NCBI GenBank assembly: GCA_003522105.1
Contig: DPGF01000039.1
Coordinates: forward strand, 1 to 7,623
Direction of reading: 5' to 3'
DNA from: Oscillibacter sp.
GTDB taxonomy: Bacteria; Bacillota; Clostridia; Oscillospirales; Oscillospiraceae
Length of the DNA: 7,623 bases
Numbering within the stretch: the first letter of the stretch is position 1; each line of letters opens with the position of its first letter. Positions 1-5,682 of this stretch are shown here, piece after piece. The position numbers and the translations under genes were made by a program. The notes under the pieces were generated by a model. The model made no database searches, was not told the DNA's origin, and worked only from the letters and a program-made list of their open reading frames with translations.

Positions 1-15
1 TACATCCACTCGATA

Positions 16-92
16 TGGTTGCGGAGGTGGGACTTGAACCACACGACCTCCGGCTTATGAGCCCGGCGAGCTACCAACTGCTCCACTCCGCG
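16..92 (-). tRNA. Initiator tRNA-fMet (CAT), aberrant anticodon and T stems
   Basis: Read on the minus strand this folds as a tRNA with anticodon CAT (plus-strand 57-59) and an encoded CCA end (16-18). It is the initiator type: the first acceptor pair is a C1/A72 mismatch and the D stem has A11-U24, both initiator hallmarks. Two departures from the usual fold are visible. Position 39 is G (plus-strand c54) opposite G31 (c62), so one of the three G-C pairs typical of initiators is lost. The T stem also holds one extra base (plus-strand a41), so GTGGG/CCCAC is interrupted by a bulged U. It lies 19 bp downstream of tRNA-Leu and shares that gene's promoter. It may be a functional variant, a degenerate copy or affected by sequence error. 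The identity as initiator tRNA is secure; functionality is not. Confidence 0.9.
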
Positions 93-111
93 ATATTGAA
101 TTTAAGAATAC

Positions 112-198
112 TGGTGCCGGTGACCGGACTCGAACCGGTACAGTATTGCTACCGGGGGATTTTAAGTCCCCTGTGTCTACCAGTTCCACCACACCGGC
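112..198 (-). tRNA. tRNA-Leu (TAA)
   Basis: On the minus strand this is an 87-nt class II tRNA with an encoded CCA end. The acceptor stem GCCGGTG/CACCGGC pairs perfectly. The anticodon stem GGGGA/TCCCC closes the loop CTTAAAA, giving anticodon TAA. The T stem ACCGG/CCGGT carries the loop TTCGAGT. A long variable arm with a GTA-GCAA-TAC hairpin lies between the anticodon and T stems, as expected for leucine tRNAs. It is the promoter-proximal gene of a two-tRNA unit followed by tRNA-fMet. No irregularity is seen here, in contrast to its neighbour. Confidence 0.97.
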
Positions 199-214
199 AG
201 ACTCGGTATCAATT

Positions 215-243
215 AATATAGCATACTCGCCCCGCAATGTCAA
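215..243 (-). promoter_or_regulatory. Promoter of the tRNA-Leu/tRNA-fMet unit
   Basis: On the minus strand a perfect -35 box TTGACA (238-243) is separated by 17 bp from a -10 box TATATT (215-220), with an extended -10 TGC just before it. The predicted start falls roughly 10 bases ahead of the mature tRNA-Leu 5' end. This is a near-consensus housekeeping sigma promoter, as expected for stable RNA genes. Confidence 0.9.
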
Positions 244-271
244 CAGTTGGGGGCAAAAAAGTTTTTTCTCT

Positions 272-287
272 GTCCCTTTGTCCCTTT
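272..287. repeat. 8-bp tandem repeat beside the dusB -35 box
   Basis: GTCCCTTT occurs twice head to tail (272-279 and 280-287). The second copy runs into the -35 box of the dusB promoter. It lies between the two divergent promoters, next to an A6-G-T6 tract at 255-267. It could be a binding site or simple slippage; nothing in the sequence decides between these. Confidence 0.5.
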
Positions 288-314
288 GACTTGTGCAAAT
301 CGCTATGCTATACT
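286..314 (+). promoter_or_regulatory. Promoter of the dusB-sigma-lspA-rluD gene series
   Basis: The -35 box TTGACT (286-291) and -10 box TATACT (309-314) are 17 bp apart, with an extended -10 TGC at 306-308. The predicted start is near 321, giving a leader of about 25 nt before the dusB ATG at 347. It is divergent from the tRNA promoter, with 42 bp between the two -35 boxes. An upstream in-frame ATG at 293 lies inside this promoter and therefore cannot be the dusB start. Confidence 0.9.
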
Positions 315-346
315 ATGCTTGTATTGTTATCGAAAAGAGGCGGACT

Positions 347-1315
347 ATGCAGATCGGAACCGTAAAAATTGAGTCGAAGCTGGCGCTCGCACCGATGGCG
401 GGCGTGACAGACGCTGCATTCCGCCAGATCTGCTCCGAGCTCGGCGCAGGCTACACCGTCACCGAGCTCGTGAGCGCCAAGGCGCTGTGCTATCACGACG
501 CGAAGACCGCGCAGCTCCTGCGCCCGTTTCCGGGTGAAAAGCCGTTTGCCGCGCAGATCTTCGGCAGCGACGAAACCTGCATGGCCGAGGCCGCACAGAT
601 GGCGATCGAGATCTCCGGCGCGGACATTCTGGACATCAACATGGGCTGCCCGGTGGGCAAGGTCGTGAAAAATGGTGACGGCAGCGCCCTGATGCGCGAC
701 GTAGAAAAGGCCGCGCGCATCGCCGAGGCGGTCGTGCGCGCCGTCAAGGTGCCCGTCACGGCGAAAATGCGCCGCGGCTGGGACAAGGGCAGTATCAACG
801 CCGTGGAGCTTGCCAAAATGCTCGAGCAGGTCGGCGTCAGCGCCGTTGCAGTGCATGGACGCACGCGCATGCAGATGTACGGCGGCGAGGCCGACTGGAA
901 CACCATTCGTGATGTGAAGCAGGCGGTGAGTATCCCCGTCATCGCCAACGGCGACGTATTTTCCCCCGAGGCCGCCGTGCGCATTCTCAAATTCACGGGT
1001 GCGGACATGGCGATGATCGGCCGCGGGAGCTTCGGCAATCCCTGGCTCTTTGCGCAGTCCGCCGCCGCGCTCGACGGGCGCGACGTTCCACCCCCTCCGC
1101 CCTTTGCCGAGCGCTGGGATACCGCCGTGCGTCAGGTCGAGCTTTCCGCGCAGTACGGCACCGAGCGCGGCGCCATGCTCGAGGCGCGCCACCACCTGTG
1201 CTGGTACCTCAAGGGCATCAGCCACGCCAACTATTACAAGGAGAAGATCGTGCAGCTCTCATCGCTCGATGAGCTGCACGCGCTCAGTGTGTTGATCAAG
1301 CGCGATCTGCGCTGA
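347..1315 (+). CDS. dusB: tRNA-dihydrouridine synthase, DusB/NifR3 family
   Basis: This 322-residue FMN enzyme would reduce specific uridines in the tRNA D-loop to dihydrouridine, using NAD(P)H, in the cytoplasm. The flavin TIM-barrel signatures appear in order: LAPMAGVTD (13-21), QIFGSD (70-75), INMGCPVGKVVKNGDGSALM (97-116) with catalytic Cys101, TAKMRRGW with Lys140, VAVHGRTR (167-174), IANGDV (199-204) and MIGRGSFGNPWLF (223-235), which binds the FMN phosphate. A helical C-terminal domain contains ARHHLCWYLKG (280-290). Length is normal for DusB. The start at 347 follows an AAGAGG/GGCGG ribosome site (335-343); the in-frame ATG 54 bp upstream is within the promoter. It is the first gene of the plus-strand series and is divergent from two tRNA genes, which are a possible substrate class. 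Family assignment is firm; the exact modified position is inferred. Confidence 0.96.
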   Translation: MQIGTVKIESKLALAPMAGVTDAAFRQICSELGAGYTVTELVSAKALCYHDAKTAQLLRPFPGEKPFAAQIFGSDETCMAEAAQMAIEISGADILDINMGCPVGKVVKNGDGSALMRDVEKAARIAEAVVRAVKVPVTAKMRRGWDKGSINAVELAKMLEQVGVSAVAVHGRTRMQMYGGEADWNTIRDVKQAVSIPVIANGDVFSPEAAVRILKFTGADMAMIGRGSFGNPWLFAQSAAALDGRDVPPPPPFAERWDTAVRQVELSAQYGTERGAMLEARHHLCWYLKGISHANYYKEKIVQLSSLDELHALSVLIKRDLR

Positions 1316-1326
1316 GGATAAAAACC

Positions 1327-1938
1327 ATGAACGAACGGGAACTCATTGCGCGCCTTCAAAAACGGGATGAAACCGCCTTCGAAGAACTGCTGCGCCAATA
1401 TGAGAAAAAAGTATATACGCTGTGCTTCCGCATGTGCGGCAACAGCGAGGACGCCGAGGAGGCTGCGCAGGACACCTTCCTCGCGCTCTGGCGCGGGATC
1501 GACCGGTTCCGGCAGGAATCCTCGCTCTCCACGTGGATCTACCGTTTAGCCTCCAATGCCTGCATCGATCTGCTGCGTCGGCGCAAGAAGCAGGGCAGCA
1601 GCCTGTCGCTCGATGATGAGGAGCTTTTTCTCGACGCGGTCGATCCTGCGCCCCGTCCGCAGGATGCCGTGGAGCACCGCGAGGCGCAAAAGCTCTTGCA
1701 GGAAGGGCTCTCGGCGCTGCCGGAGGAATACCGAAAGGTGCTCATTCTGCGTGAGATCGAGGGGCTGAGCTACACGGAGATCGCTGAGAGCGCGTCGCTT
1801 GAGCTGGGCACGGTCAAGTCCCGCATCAGCCGGGGCCGCGTGCTGCTGCGCAATTTTTTATCCGGAAGCGGGAACTTTTTTGAAATTGCTTCGTCAAAAG
1901 TTACAGAATGTAATCAAAAGGAGATGAGCGCCAAATGA
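1327..1938 (+). CDS. ECF-type RNA polymerase sigma factor
   Basis: This is a 203-residue group 4 (extracytoplasmic function) sigma factor. Region sigma-2 spans about 12-87, with DAEEAAQDTFLALWRG (42-57) for core binding and -10 recognition, then FRQESSLSTWIYRLASNAC. An acidic linker (95-118) leads to sigma-4 (about 123-177), with LPEEYRKVLILREIEGLSY and the helix-turn-helix TEIAESASLELGTVKSRISR that reads the -35 element. Sigma-3 is absent, as expected for ECF factors. It starts 11 bp after dusB, behind a GAGGAT site, and its stop overlaps the anti-sigma ATG (ATGA, 1935-1938), which signals translational coupling. The last ~26 residues fall outside the fold and are encoded by AT-rich DNA that also carries an ECF-type promoter and a palindrome. 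The regulon is unknown; cell-envelope stress is the usual role for such pairs. Confidence 0.95.
   Translation: MNERELIARLQKRDETAFEELLRQYEKKVYTLCFRMCGNSEDAEEAAQDTFLALWRGIDRFRQESSLSTWIYRLASNACIDLLRRRKKQGSSLSLDDEELFLDAVDPAPRPQDAVEHREAQKLLQEGLSALPEEYRKVLILREIEGLSYTEIAESASLELGTVKSRISRGRVLLRNFLSGSGNFFEIASSKVTECNQKEMSAK
1871..1895 (+). promoter_or_regulatory. Putative ECF-type promoter inside the sigma gene, driving anti-sigma and lspA
   Basis: GGAAC followed by a T-run (-35, 1871-1875) is separated by 16 bp from CGTC (-10, 1892-1895), which matches the general ECF promoter pattern. It sits in the last ~25 codons of the sigma gene, about 40 bp before the anti-sigma ATG. Transcripts would begin near 1902, inside the palindrome at 1900-1914. 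This is inferred from sequence pattern only. Confidence 0.55.
1900..1914. promoter_or_regulatory. Palindromic putative operator, copy 1
   Basis: GTTACAGAATGTAAT contains the perfect inverted repeat TTACA-GAA-TGTAA. It starts 4 bp downstream of the putative ECF -10 box and ends 20 bp before the anti-sigma ATG. Thirteen of its 15 bases match the palindrome in the M23 peptidase leader (7479-7493, minus strand). It may be a repressor operator shared by both promoters; the binding protein is unknown. Confidence 0.45.
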
Positions 1939-2726
1939 AATGTTGCGAAGCGTATGGCGCCGCGCTCTCTGCCTTCGTGGACGGAGAATTGGACGAACAA
2001 GAACGGGGCGAGCTGCTCGCCCACGTGGAGCACTGCCCAAACTGCCGGGATGCTCTCTCGGAGCTGATGATCCTGCACACGATGTTTGAAGAGCTGCCGG
2101 AGCTTGACGCGCCGGATGGCTTTGCCGAGCGTGTGCTCGACCGGGTGCATGCAGAGGAGCGTGCAAAAAAGCGCAGCCGCCGCGCGTGGCCGCGCGTGCT
2201 CGCCGCCTGCTTTGCGCTCGTGGTGATCTCGGCCGCCGCACTGAAGATCCTGCCCGCGATGACCAGCAAAAGCGACAGCGCGGCGAACGAAGCCGCCGAC
2301 AACAGCAGCGCCATGGACGATGCCGCCGGCGGCGCGGCGAACGACGGCTATTCCTATACCTACGCCGCCGTGCAGAAGGACAGCGCGCTCTCTGACGAGG
2401 ACTTCCTCTACAAAGGCGTGCCGGAGGACAGCACCGCTGACCGTTCCGCCGACGCGGACGACGATTACGCCGTCATCACGCTTGATCTGCCCGAGGCGGC
2501 GGATTTCCTGCGCGAGCACGGCATGGCTGTGTACGTCGAGGCGGATGATAGTGTGAGCTACCTCGTCGTGCCGGAGACCGCACACGAGCTGAGCGAGGCG
2601 CTGCCGCTTGACGAAGAGGAAAAGGCCGCGCTCGCTGCGGCAGAGGAGCTTGTGATCGTGGAGGTCGCAAAAGCGGAAGAAGCGCCTGCGGAAAACAACG
2701 CCGCGGAGGAAGAGGGGAACACATGA
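1935..2726 (+). CDS. Zinc-finger (zf-HC2) transmembrane anti-sigma factor
   Basis: This 263-residue protein probably binds and silences the ECF sigma factor encoded immediately upstream. Residues 1-45 form the anti-sigma zinc-binding domain, with the H-x3-C-x2-C motif as H30, C34 and C37 plus an early CC at 3-4. A basic stretch (76-87) precedes a single transmembrane helix (about 88-108). This puts the finger in the cytoplasm and the remaining ~155 residues outside. The outer part is low-complexity and acidic (SKSDSAANEAADNSSAMDD and a Glu/Ala-rich tail), with a possible small folded part around 160-225. An AAGGAG site (1918-1923) lies 11 bp before the ATG, which overlaps the sigma stop. Its own stop overlaps the lspA start. 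The partner assignment is inferred from the motif and adjacency; the sensed signal is unknown. Confidence 0.92.
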   Translation: MKCCEAYGAALSAFVDGELDEQERGELLAHVEHCPNCRDALSELMILHTMFEELPELDAPDGFAERVLDRVHAEERAKKRSRRAWPRVLAACFALVVISAAALKILPAMTSKSDSAANEAADNSSAMDDAAGGAANDGYSYTYAAVQKDSALSDEDFLYKGVPEDSTADRSADADDDYAVITLDLPEAADFLREHGMAVYVEADDSVSYLVVPETAHELSEALPLDEEEKAALAAAEELVIVEVAKAEEAPAENNAAEEEGNT

Positions 2727-3427
2727 ACAACATCGGCGTGATCGGCGGCGCGGACGGCGAGACGGTCATCATGGTCAGCGGCAGCATCGCGCCGCCGATC
2801 CTGTGGAGCTTTTTCGGCGCGCTCGCGCTGATGGCAATTTTATATTTCTGCTTTTACCGGCGCTCAAAGGGCAAGGCGGTCTGCCTTGCCCTCGCGGCGG
2901 TTTTGTGCGTGGCGGCGGATCAGGCCGTCAAATGGCTCGTTGTGAATACGATGACGCTCGGCCAGTCGCAGCCGCTGCTGCCGCCGCTGCTGCGGCTCAC
3001 GCGCGTGCACAACTACGGCGCGGCGTGGTCGAGCTTTTCCGGCGCGCGGTGGCTGCTCATCATTCTGACGGCGGTGGGCATGGGTGTGCTCGCGTGGCTG
3101 CTTGTGAAGGTCGTACGCCATCCGCTCGGCCAGTGGTCGCTCGCGTGGCTGCTTGTGAAGGTCGTACGCCATCCGCTCGGCCAGTGGTCGCTCGCGTGCA
3201 TCTTGGGCGGCGGCATCGGCAACCTCATCGACCGCGTGCGCCTTGGCTACGTTGTGGATATGCTCGACACGATGTTCATGGACTTCCCCGTTTTCAATGT
3301 GGCAGATGTGTTCGTCGTGTGCGGCACGATCTGCGCGCTCATTTACTACCTTGCCTTTTACGGAAAATACGACGAGAAACACCGGGAGAACAAGACCGAT
3401 GGAACCGATCCTGCTGCAAACAAGTGA
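2723..3427 (+). CDS. lspA: Lipoprotein signal peptidase (LspA) with internal duplication and N-terminal extension
   Basis: This membrane aspartyl protease cleaves signal peptides from lipid-modified prolipoproteins. The core begins near residue 50: GKAVCLALAAVLCVAADQAVK (first core helix with the conserved DQ..K), LTRVHNYGAAWS (92-103, equivalent to the usual N-x-GAAF region), GNLIDR (166-171) with catalytic Asp170, and FNVADV (191-196) with catalytic Asp195. The protein is 234 residues against roughly 150-170 for the family, for two reasons. Residues 1-49 add a segment starting IGVIGGADGETVIMVSG plus an extra hydrophobic helix (about 25-45). Residues 123-139 are repeated exactly at 140-156, just before the catalytic part, through a 51-bp tandem duplication. 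Both Asp residues are intact, so activity is possible, but membrane topology may be altered. The ATG overlaps the anti-sigma stop; the 3' end overlaps the next gene by 29 bp. Confidence 0.92.
   Translation: MNNIGVIGGADGETVIMVSGSIAPPILWSFFGALALMAILYFCFYRRSKGKAVCLALAAVLCVAADQAVKWLVVNTMTLGQSQPLLPPLLRLTRVHNYGAAWSSFSGARWLLIILTAVGMGVLAWLLVKVVRHPLGQWSLAWLLVKVVRHPLGQWSLACILGGGIGNLIDRVRLGYVVDMLDTMFMDFPVFNVADVFVVCGTICALIYYLAFYGKYDEKHRENKTDGTDPAANK
3089..3190 (+). repeat. 51-bp exact tandem duplication within lspA
   Basis: Two identical 51-bp units lie head to tail (3089-3139 and 3140-3190), each encoding 17 residues from LAWLLVKV to LGQWS. The 9-bp sequence GCTCGCGTG is present at the left edge (3088-3096), at the junction (3139-3147) and just after the second unit (3190-3198). 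This is the signature of slippage or short-homology recombination. The absence of any mismatch suggests a very recent event, or an assembly artefact. Confidence 0.97.
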
Positions 3428-4310
3428 AGAAGACCGCGGCGCGCGGCTCGATGCCTTTCTCGCCCGCGCCATGGAGGATCTGACGCGCTCGGCAGCGGCG
3501 AAAGCCATCGAAGAAGGGCGTGTGCTCGTCAGCGGCAAAGTGCCGAGTAAGAGCCTCAAGCTCATAGGGAATGAAACCATCGAGTTCACCCCCGAGGAGC
3601 CCGCGCCCATCGACGCTGTGCCGCAGGATATTCCGCTCGACGTTGTCTACGAGGACGACGATGTGATCGTTGTCAACAAGCCGAGCGGGCTTGTTGTCCA
3701 CCCCGCGCCGGGGCATCCGGACGGGACGCTCGTCAACGCGCTTTTATTTCACTGCGGCGCAAGCCTTTCCGGCGTCGGCGGCGCGCTGCGCCCCGGCATC
3801 GTGCACCGCATCGACCGCGACACGAGTGGGCTCATCATCGCGGCAAAAAATGACTATGCCCACCAGTTCCTCTCCGCCCAGCTTGCAGACCACACGCTCG
3901 CGCGCACCTACGAGTGCATCGTGGTGGGAAACCTGCGCGAGGACAGCGGCACGGTGGACGCGCCCATCGCGCGCGACAGCCGTGACCGCAAGCGCATGGC
4001 GGTGGTGCCCGGCGGGCGGCGCGCGGTGACGCACTGGACGGTGCTCGCGCGCTACCCCGGCTATACGCACGTGCAGTGCCGGCTCGAGACCGGGCGCACG
4101 CACCAGATCCGCGTGCACATGGCCTACCTCGGCCACCCGATCTTGGGCGACACGGTGTACGGCGCGAAAAAGCCCGTCCCCGGCCTTACGGGGCAGTGCC
4201 TGCACGCGGTGGGGCTTCAATTCATTCACCCGCGGACAAAAGAGCTTGTTTCGCTCTCCTGCCCGCTGCCCGGAGAATTCACCGCAGCGCTGCGCAAGAT
4301 CGACCGGTAA
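3399..4310 (+). CDS. rluD: RluA/RluD-family 23S rRNA pseudouridine synthase
   Basis: This 303-residue enzyme isomerises uridine to pseudouridine, most likely in 23S rRNA. An N-terminal S4 RNA-binding domain (about 16-64, RLDAFLARA...) precedes the catalytic domain. The catalytic signature is PGIVHRIDRDTSGL (132-145) with Asp139 as the expected nucleophile. Other family blocks are VVYEDDDVIVVNKPSGLVVH (82-101) and, near the C terminus, RLETGRTHQIRVHMAYLGHP followed by LGDTVYG. Length is normal for the RluD group. The start at 3399 is chosen because the S4 domain begins soon after it and a GGGAG site lies at 3384-3388; upstream in-frame codons only overlap lspA out of frame. It overlaps lspA by 29 bp, so the two are probably cotranscribed. 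lspA followed by rluD is a common pairing in Firmicutes. Choosing RluD over another RluA-type enzyme is inferred from the S4 domain and length. Confidence 0.93.
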   Translation: MEPILLQTSEEDRGARLDAFLARAMEDLTRSAAAKAIEEGRVLVSGKVPSKSLKLIGNETIEFTPEEPAPIDAVPQDIPLDVVYEDDDVIVVNKPSGLVVHPAPGHPDGTLVNALLFHCGASLSGVGGALRPGIVHRIDRDTSGLIIAAKNDYAHQFLSAQLADHTLARTYECIVVGNLREDSGTVDAPIARDSRDRKRMAVVPGGRRAVTHWTVLARYPGYTHVQCRLETGRTHQIRVHMAYLGHPILGDTVYGAKKPVPGLTGQCLHAVGLQFIHPRTKELVSLSCPLPGEFTAALRKIDR

Positions 4311-4324
4311 CACGATATTCCATC

Positions 4325-4346
4325 GGCGGAGGCTGACGCTTCCGCC
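4325..4346 (+). terminator. Hairpin between rluD and folC (weak terminator or attenuator)
   Basis: A 9-bp stem GGCGGAGGC/GCTTCCGCC with one G-U pair closes a TGAC loop. It is followed by GCATTTT, a short and imperfect T tract. It lies 14 bp after the rluD stop and about 29 bp before the folC start. Partial termination or mRNA end protection is more likely than full termination. Confidence 0.5.
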
Positions 4347-4374
4347 GCATTTTAAAGAAATACAGGTGAACAAT

Positions 4375-5658
4375 GTGAAAGAACTGCAAACCATCGACGA
4401 GACCCTCAAATATCTGCAATTCGACAACTGGGAGCAGAGCGAGCCGGGCCTGTCCCGCTCGTATGAGCTGCTGGGCCTGCTCGGCAACCCGCAGGAAAAG
4501 CTCAAATTCGTCCACATTGCCGGCACGAACGGCAAGGGTTCGACCGCTGCGATGCTCGCCTCCGTGCTGCAAAGCGCGGGGTACCGCACGGGACTCTATA
4601 CCTCGCCGCACCTGCTGCGCTTTCACGAGCGCATGCGCGTGTGCGGGCGCGAGATCGACGACGCTTCCCTCATCGCGCTCACGAACACCGTGCGCACAGC
4701 GGCGGAGGGCATGAGCGAAATGCCCACGGGCTTTGAGATCATGACCGCCATCGCCTTTCTCTACTTCGTGCAGGAGCAGTGCGACATCGTCGCCCTCGAA
4801 GTCGGTCTCGGCGGGCGCATGGACTCCACGAACGTCATTCCCGCGCCCGAGGTCTGCGTTGTGACGAACATCGGCCTTGAGCACACCGCCATTCTCGGCG
4901 ACACGCTTGAGAAAATCGCAACGGAGAAGTGCGGCATCATCAAACATGGCGCGCACGCCGTGCTCTTCGGCCAGACGGAAGGCGTTGAGAACGTCGCGCG
5001 TGAGACTTGCGCGCGCGAGGACGTCCCCCTCACCATCACCGCGCAGAGCGAGCTTACACGCATTTCCTCCTCGCTCGACGGGCAGGTCTTCCGCTATCGC
5101 GGACACGGGCCGTTCCACCTGCGCCTTCTCGGCGAATATCAGCTTCTGAACGCGCTCACGGTCGTCGACGTAAGCTTTGCCCTGCGCGCGCGCGGATGGG
5201 ACAAGCTCACCGATGCGGCCATCGATCAGGGTCTCTCCACCGCACAGTGGCCGGGGCGGCTCGAACTTCTGCGCCGCAGCCCCGATTTCATCGTAGACGG
5301 CGCGCACAATCCCCAGTGCGCGGACGCGCTGATGGCGTCCCTCTCCTCGCTCTACGGGGACAAGAAGCTCATCTTCCTCACGGGCGTTCTGCGCGACAAG
5401 GACTGGCAGCAGATGCTGCGCCGCGCTCTGCCGCTTGCGAAGGCCTTTGTCGTCATCACGCCGCCGTCTGCGCGCGCACTCGATGAAAACGAGCTTGCCG
5501 GCTGGCTGAACGCGCAGGGCGTGCCCGCCATTCCCGCCGCCGACACCGACGACGGCGTTCGCCGCGCGCTCGCCATGGCAGACAAAGATGACGCCATCTG
5601 CTCCTGGGGCTCGCTCTACTTCACCGGCGAAGTCCGCCACGCGCTCTCGGCGCAGTAA
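4375..5658 (+). CDS. folC: Folylpolyglutamate synthase / dihydrofolate synthase
   Basis: This Mur-ligase-fold enzyme of about 427 residues joins glutamate to (dihydro)pteroate and folates using ATP, which retains folates in the cell. The ATP-binding loop is HIAGTNGKGSTAAM (47-60), followed by TSPHLLRFHERMRV (76-89). Next come LEVGLGGRMDSTN (141-153) and TNIGLEHTAILGDTLEKIA (164-182), both typical of FolC. The C-terminal ligase domain contains FIVDGAHNP and FLTGVLRDKDW. Length is normal. The start is a GTG: 4375 is preferred because AGGTGA (4364-4369) lies 5 bp upstream and the length fits, but the GTG at 4366 is possible. The ATG at 4373 is out of frame and followed at once by a stop. It lies 64 bp after rluD with a hairpin between, and no strong promoter was seen in that gap, so it is probably read through from upstream. 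Whether it makes dihydrofolate as well as polyglutamates is not decided here. Confidence 0.94.
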   Translation: MKELQTIDETLKYLQFDNWEQSEPGLSRSYELLGLLGNPQEKLKFVHIAGTNGKGSTAAMLASVLQSAGYRTGLYTSPHLLRFHERMRVCGREIDDASLIALTNTVRTAAEGMSEMPTGFEIMTAIAFLYFVQEQCDIVALEVGLGGRMDSTNVIPAPEVCVVTNIGLEHTAILGDTLEKIATEKCGIIKHGAHAVLFGQTEGVENVARETCAREDVPLTITAQSELTRISSSLDGQVFRYRGHGPFHLRLLGEYQLLNALTVVDVSFALRARGWDKLTDAAIDQGLSTAQWPGRLELLRRSPDFIVDGAHNPQCADALMASLSSLYGDKKLIFLTGVLRDKDWQQMLRRALPLAKAFVVITPPSARALDENELAGWLNAQGVPAIPAADTDDGVRRALAMADKDDAICSWGSLYFTGEVRHALSAQ

Positions 5659-5682
5659 AAAAGATAAGAAACGCAAACTTAT

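Noticed and set aside
293..346. Upstream ATG extending DusB by 18 residues
   Set aside because: The ATG at 293 lies between the -35 and -10 boxes of the dusB promoter, so it would not be in the mRNA; the ATG at 347 has a ribosome site and gives normal family length.
308..1225. Long minus-strand open frame opposite dusB
   Set aside because: It is a shadow of a GC-rich gene: no ribosome site, no recognisable motif and low-complexity His/Arg/Ala/Gly content, while the plus strand encodes an intact DusB with all signatures.
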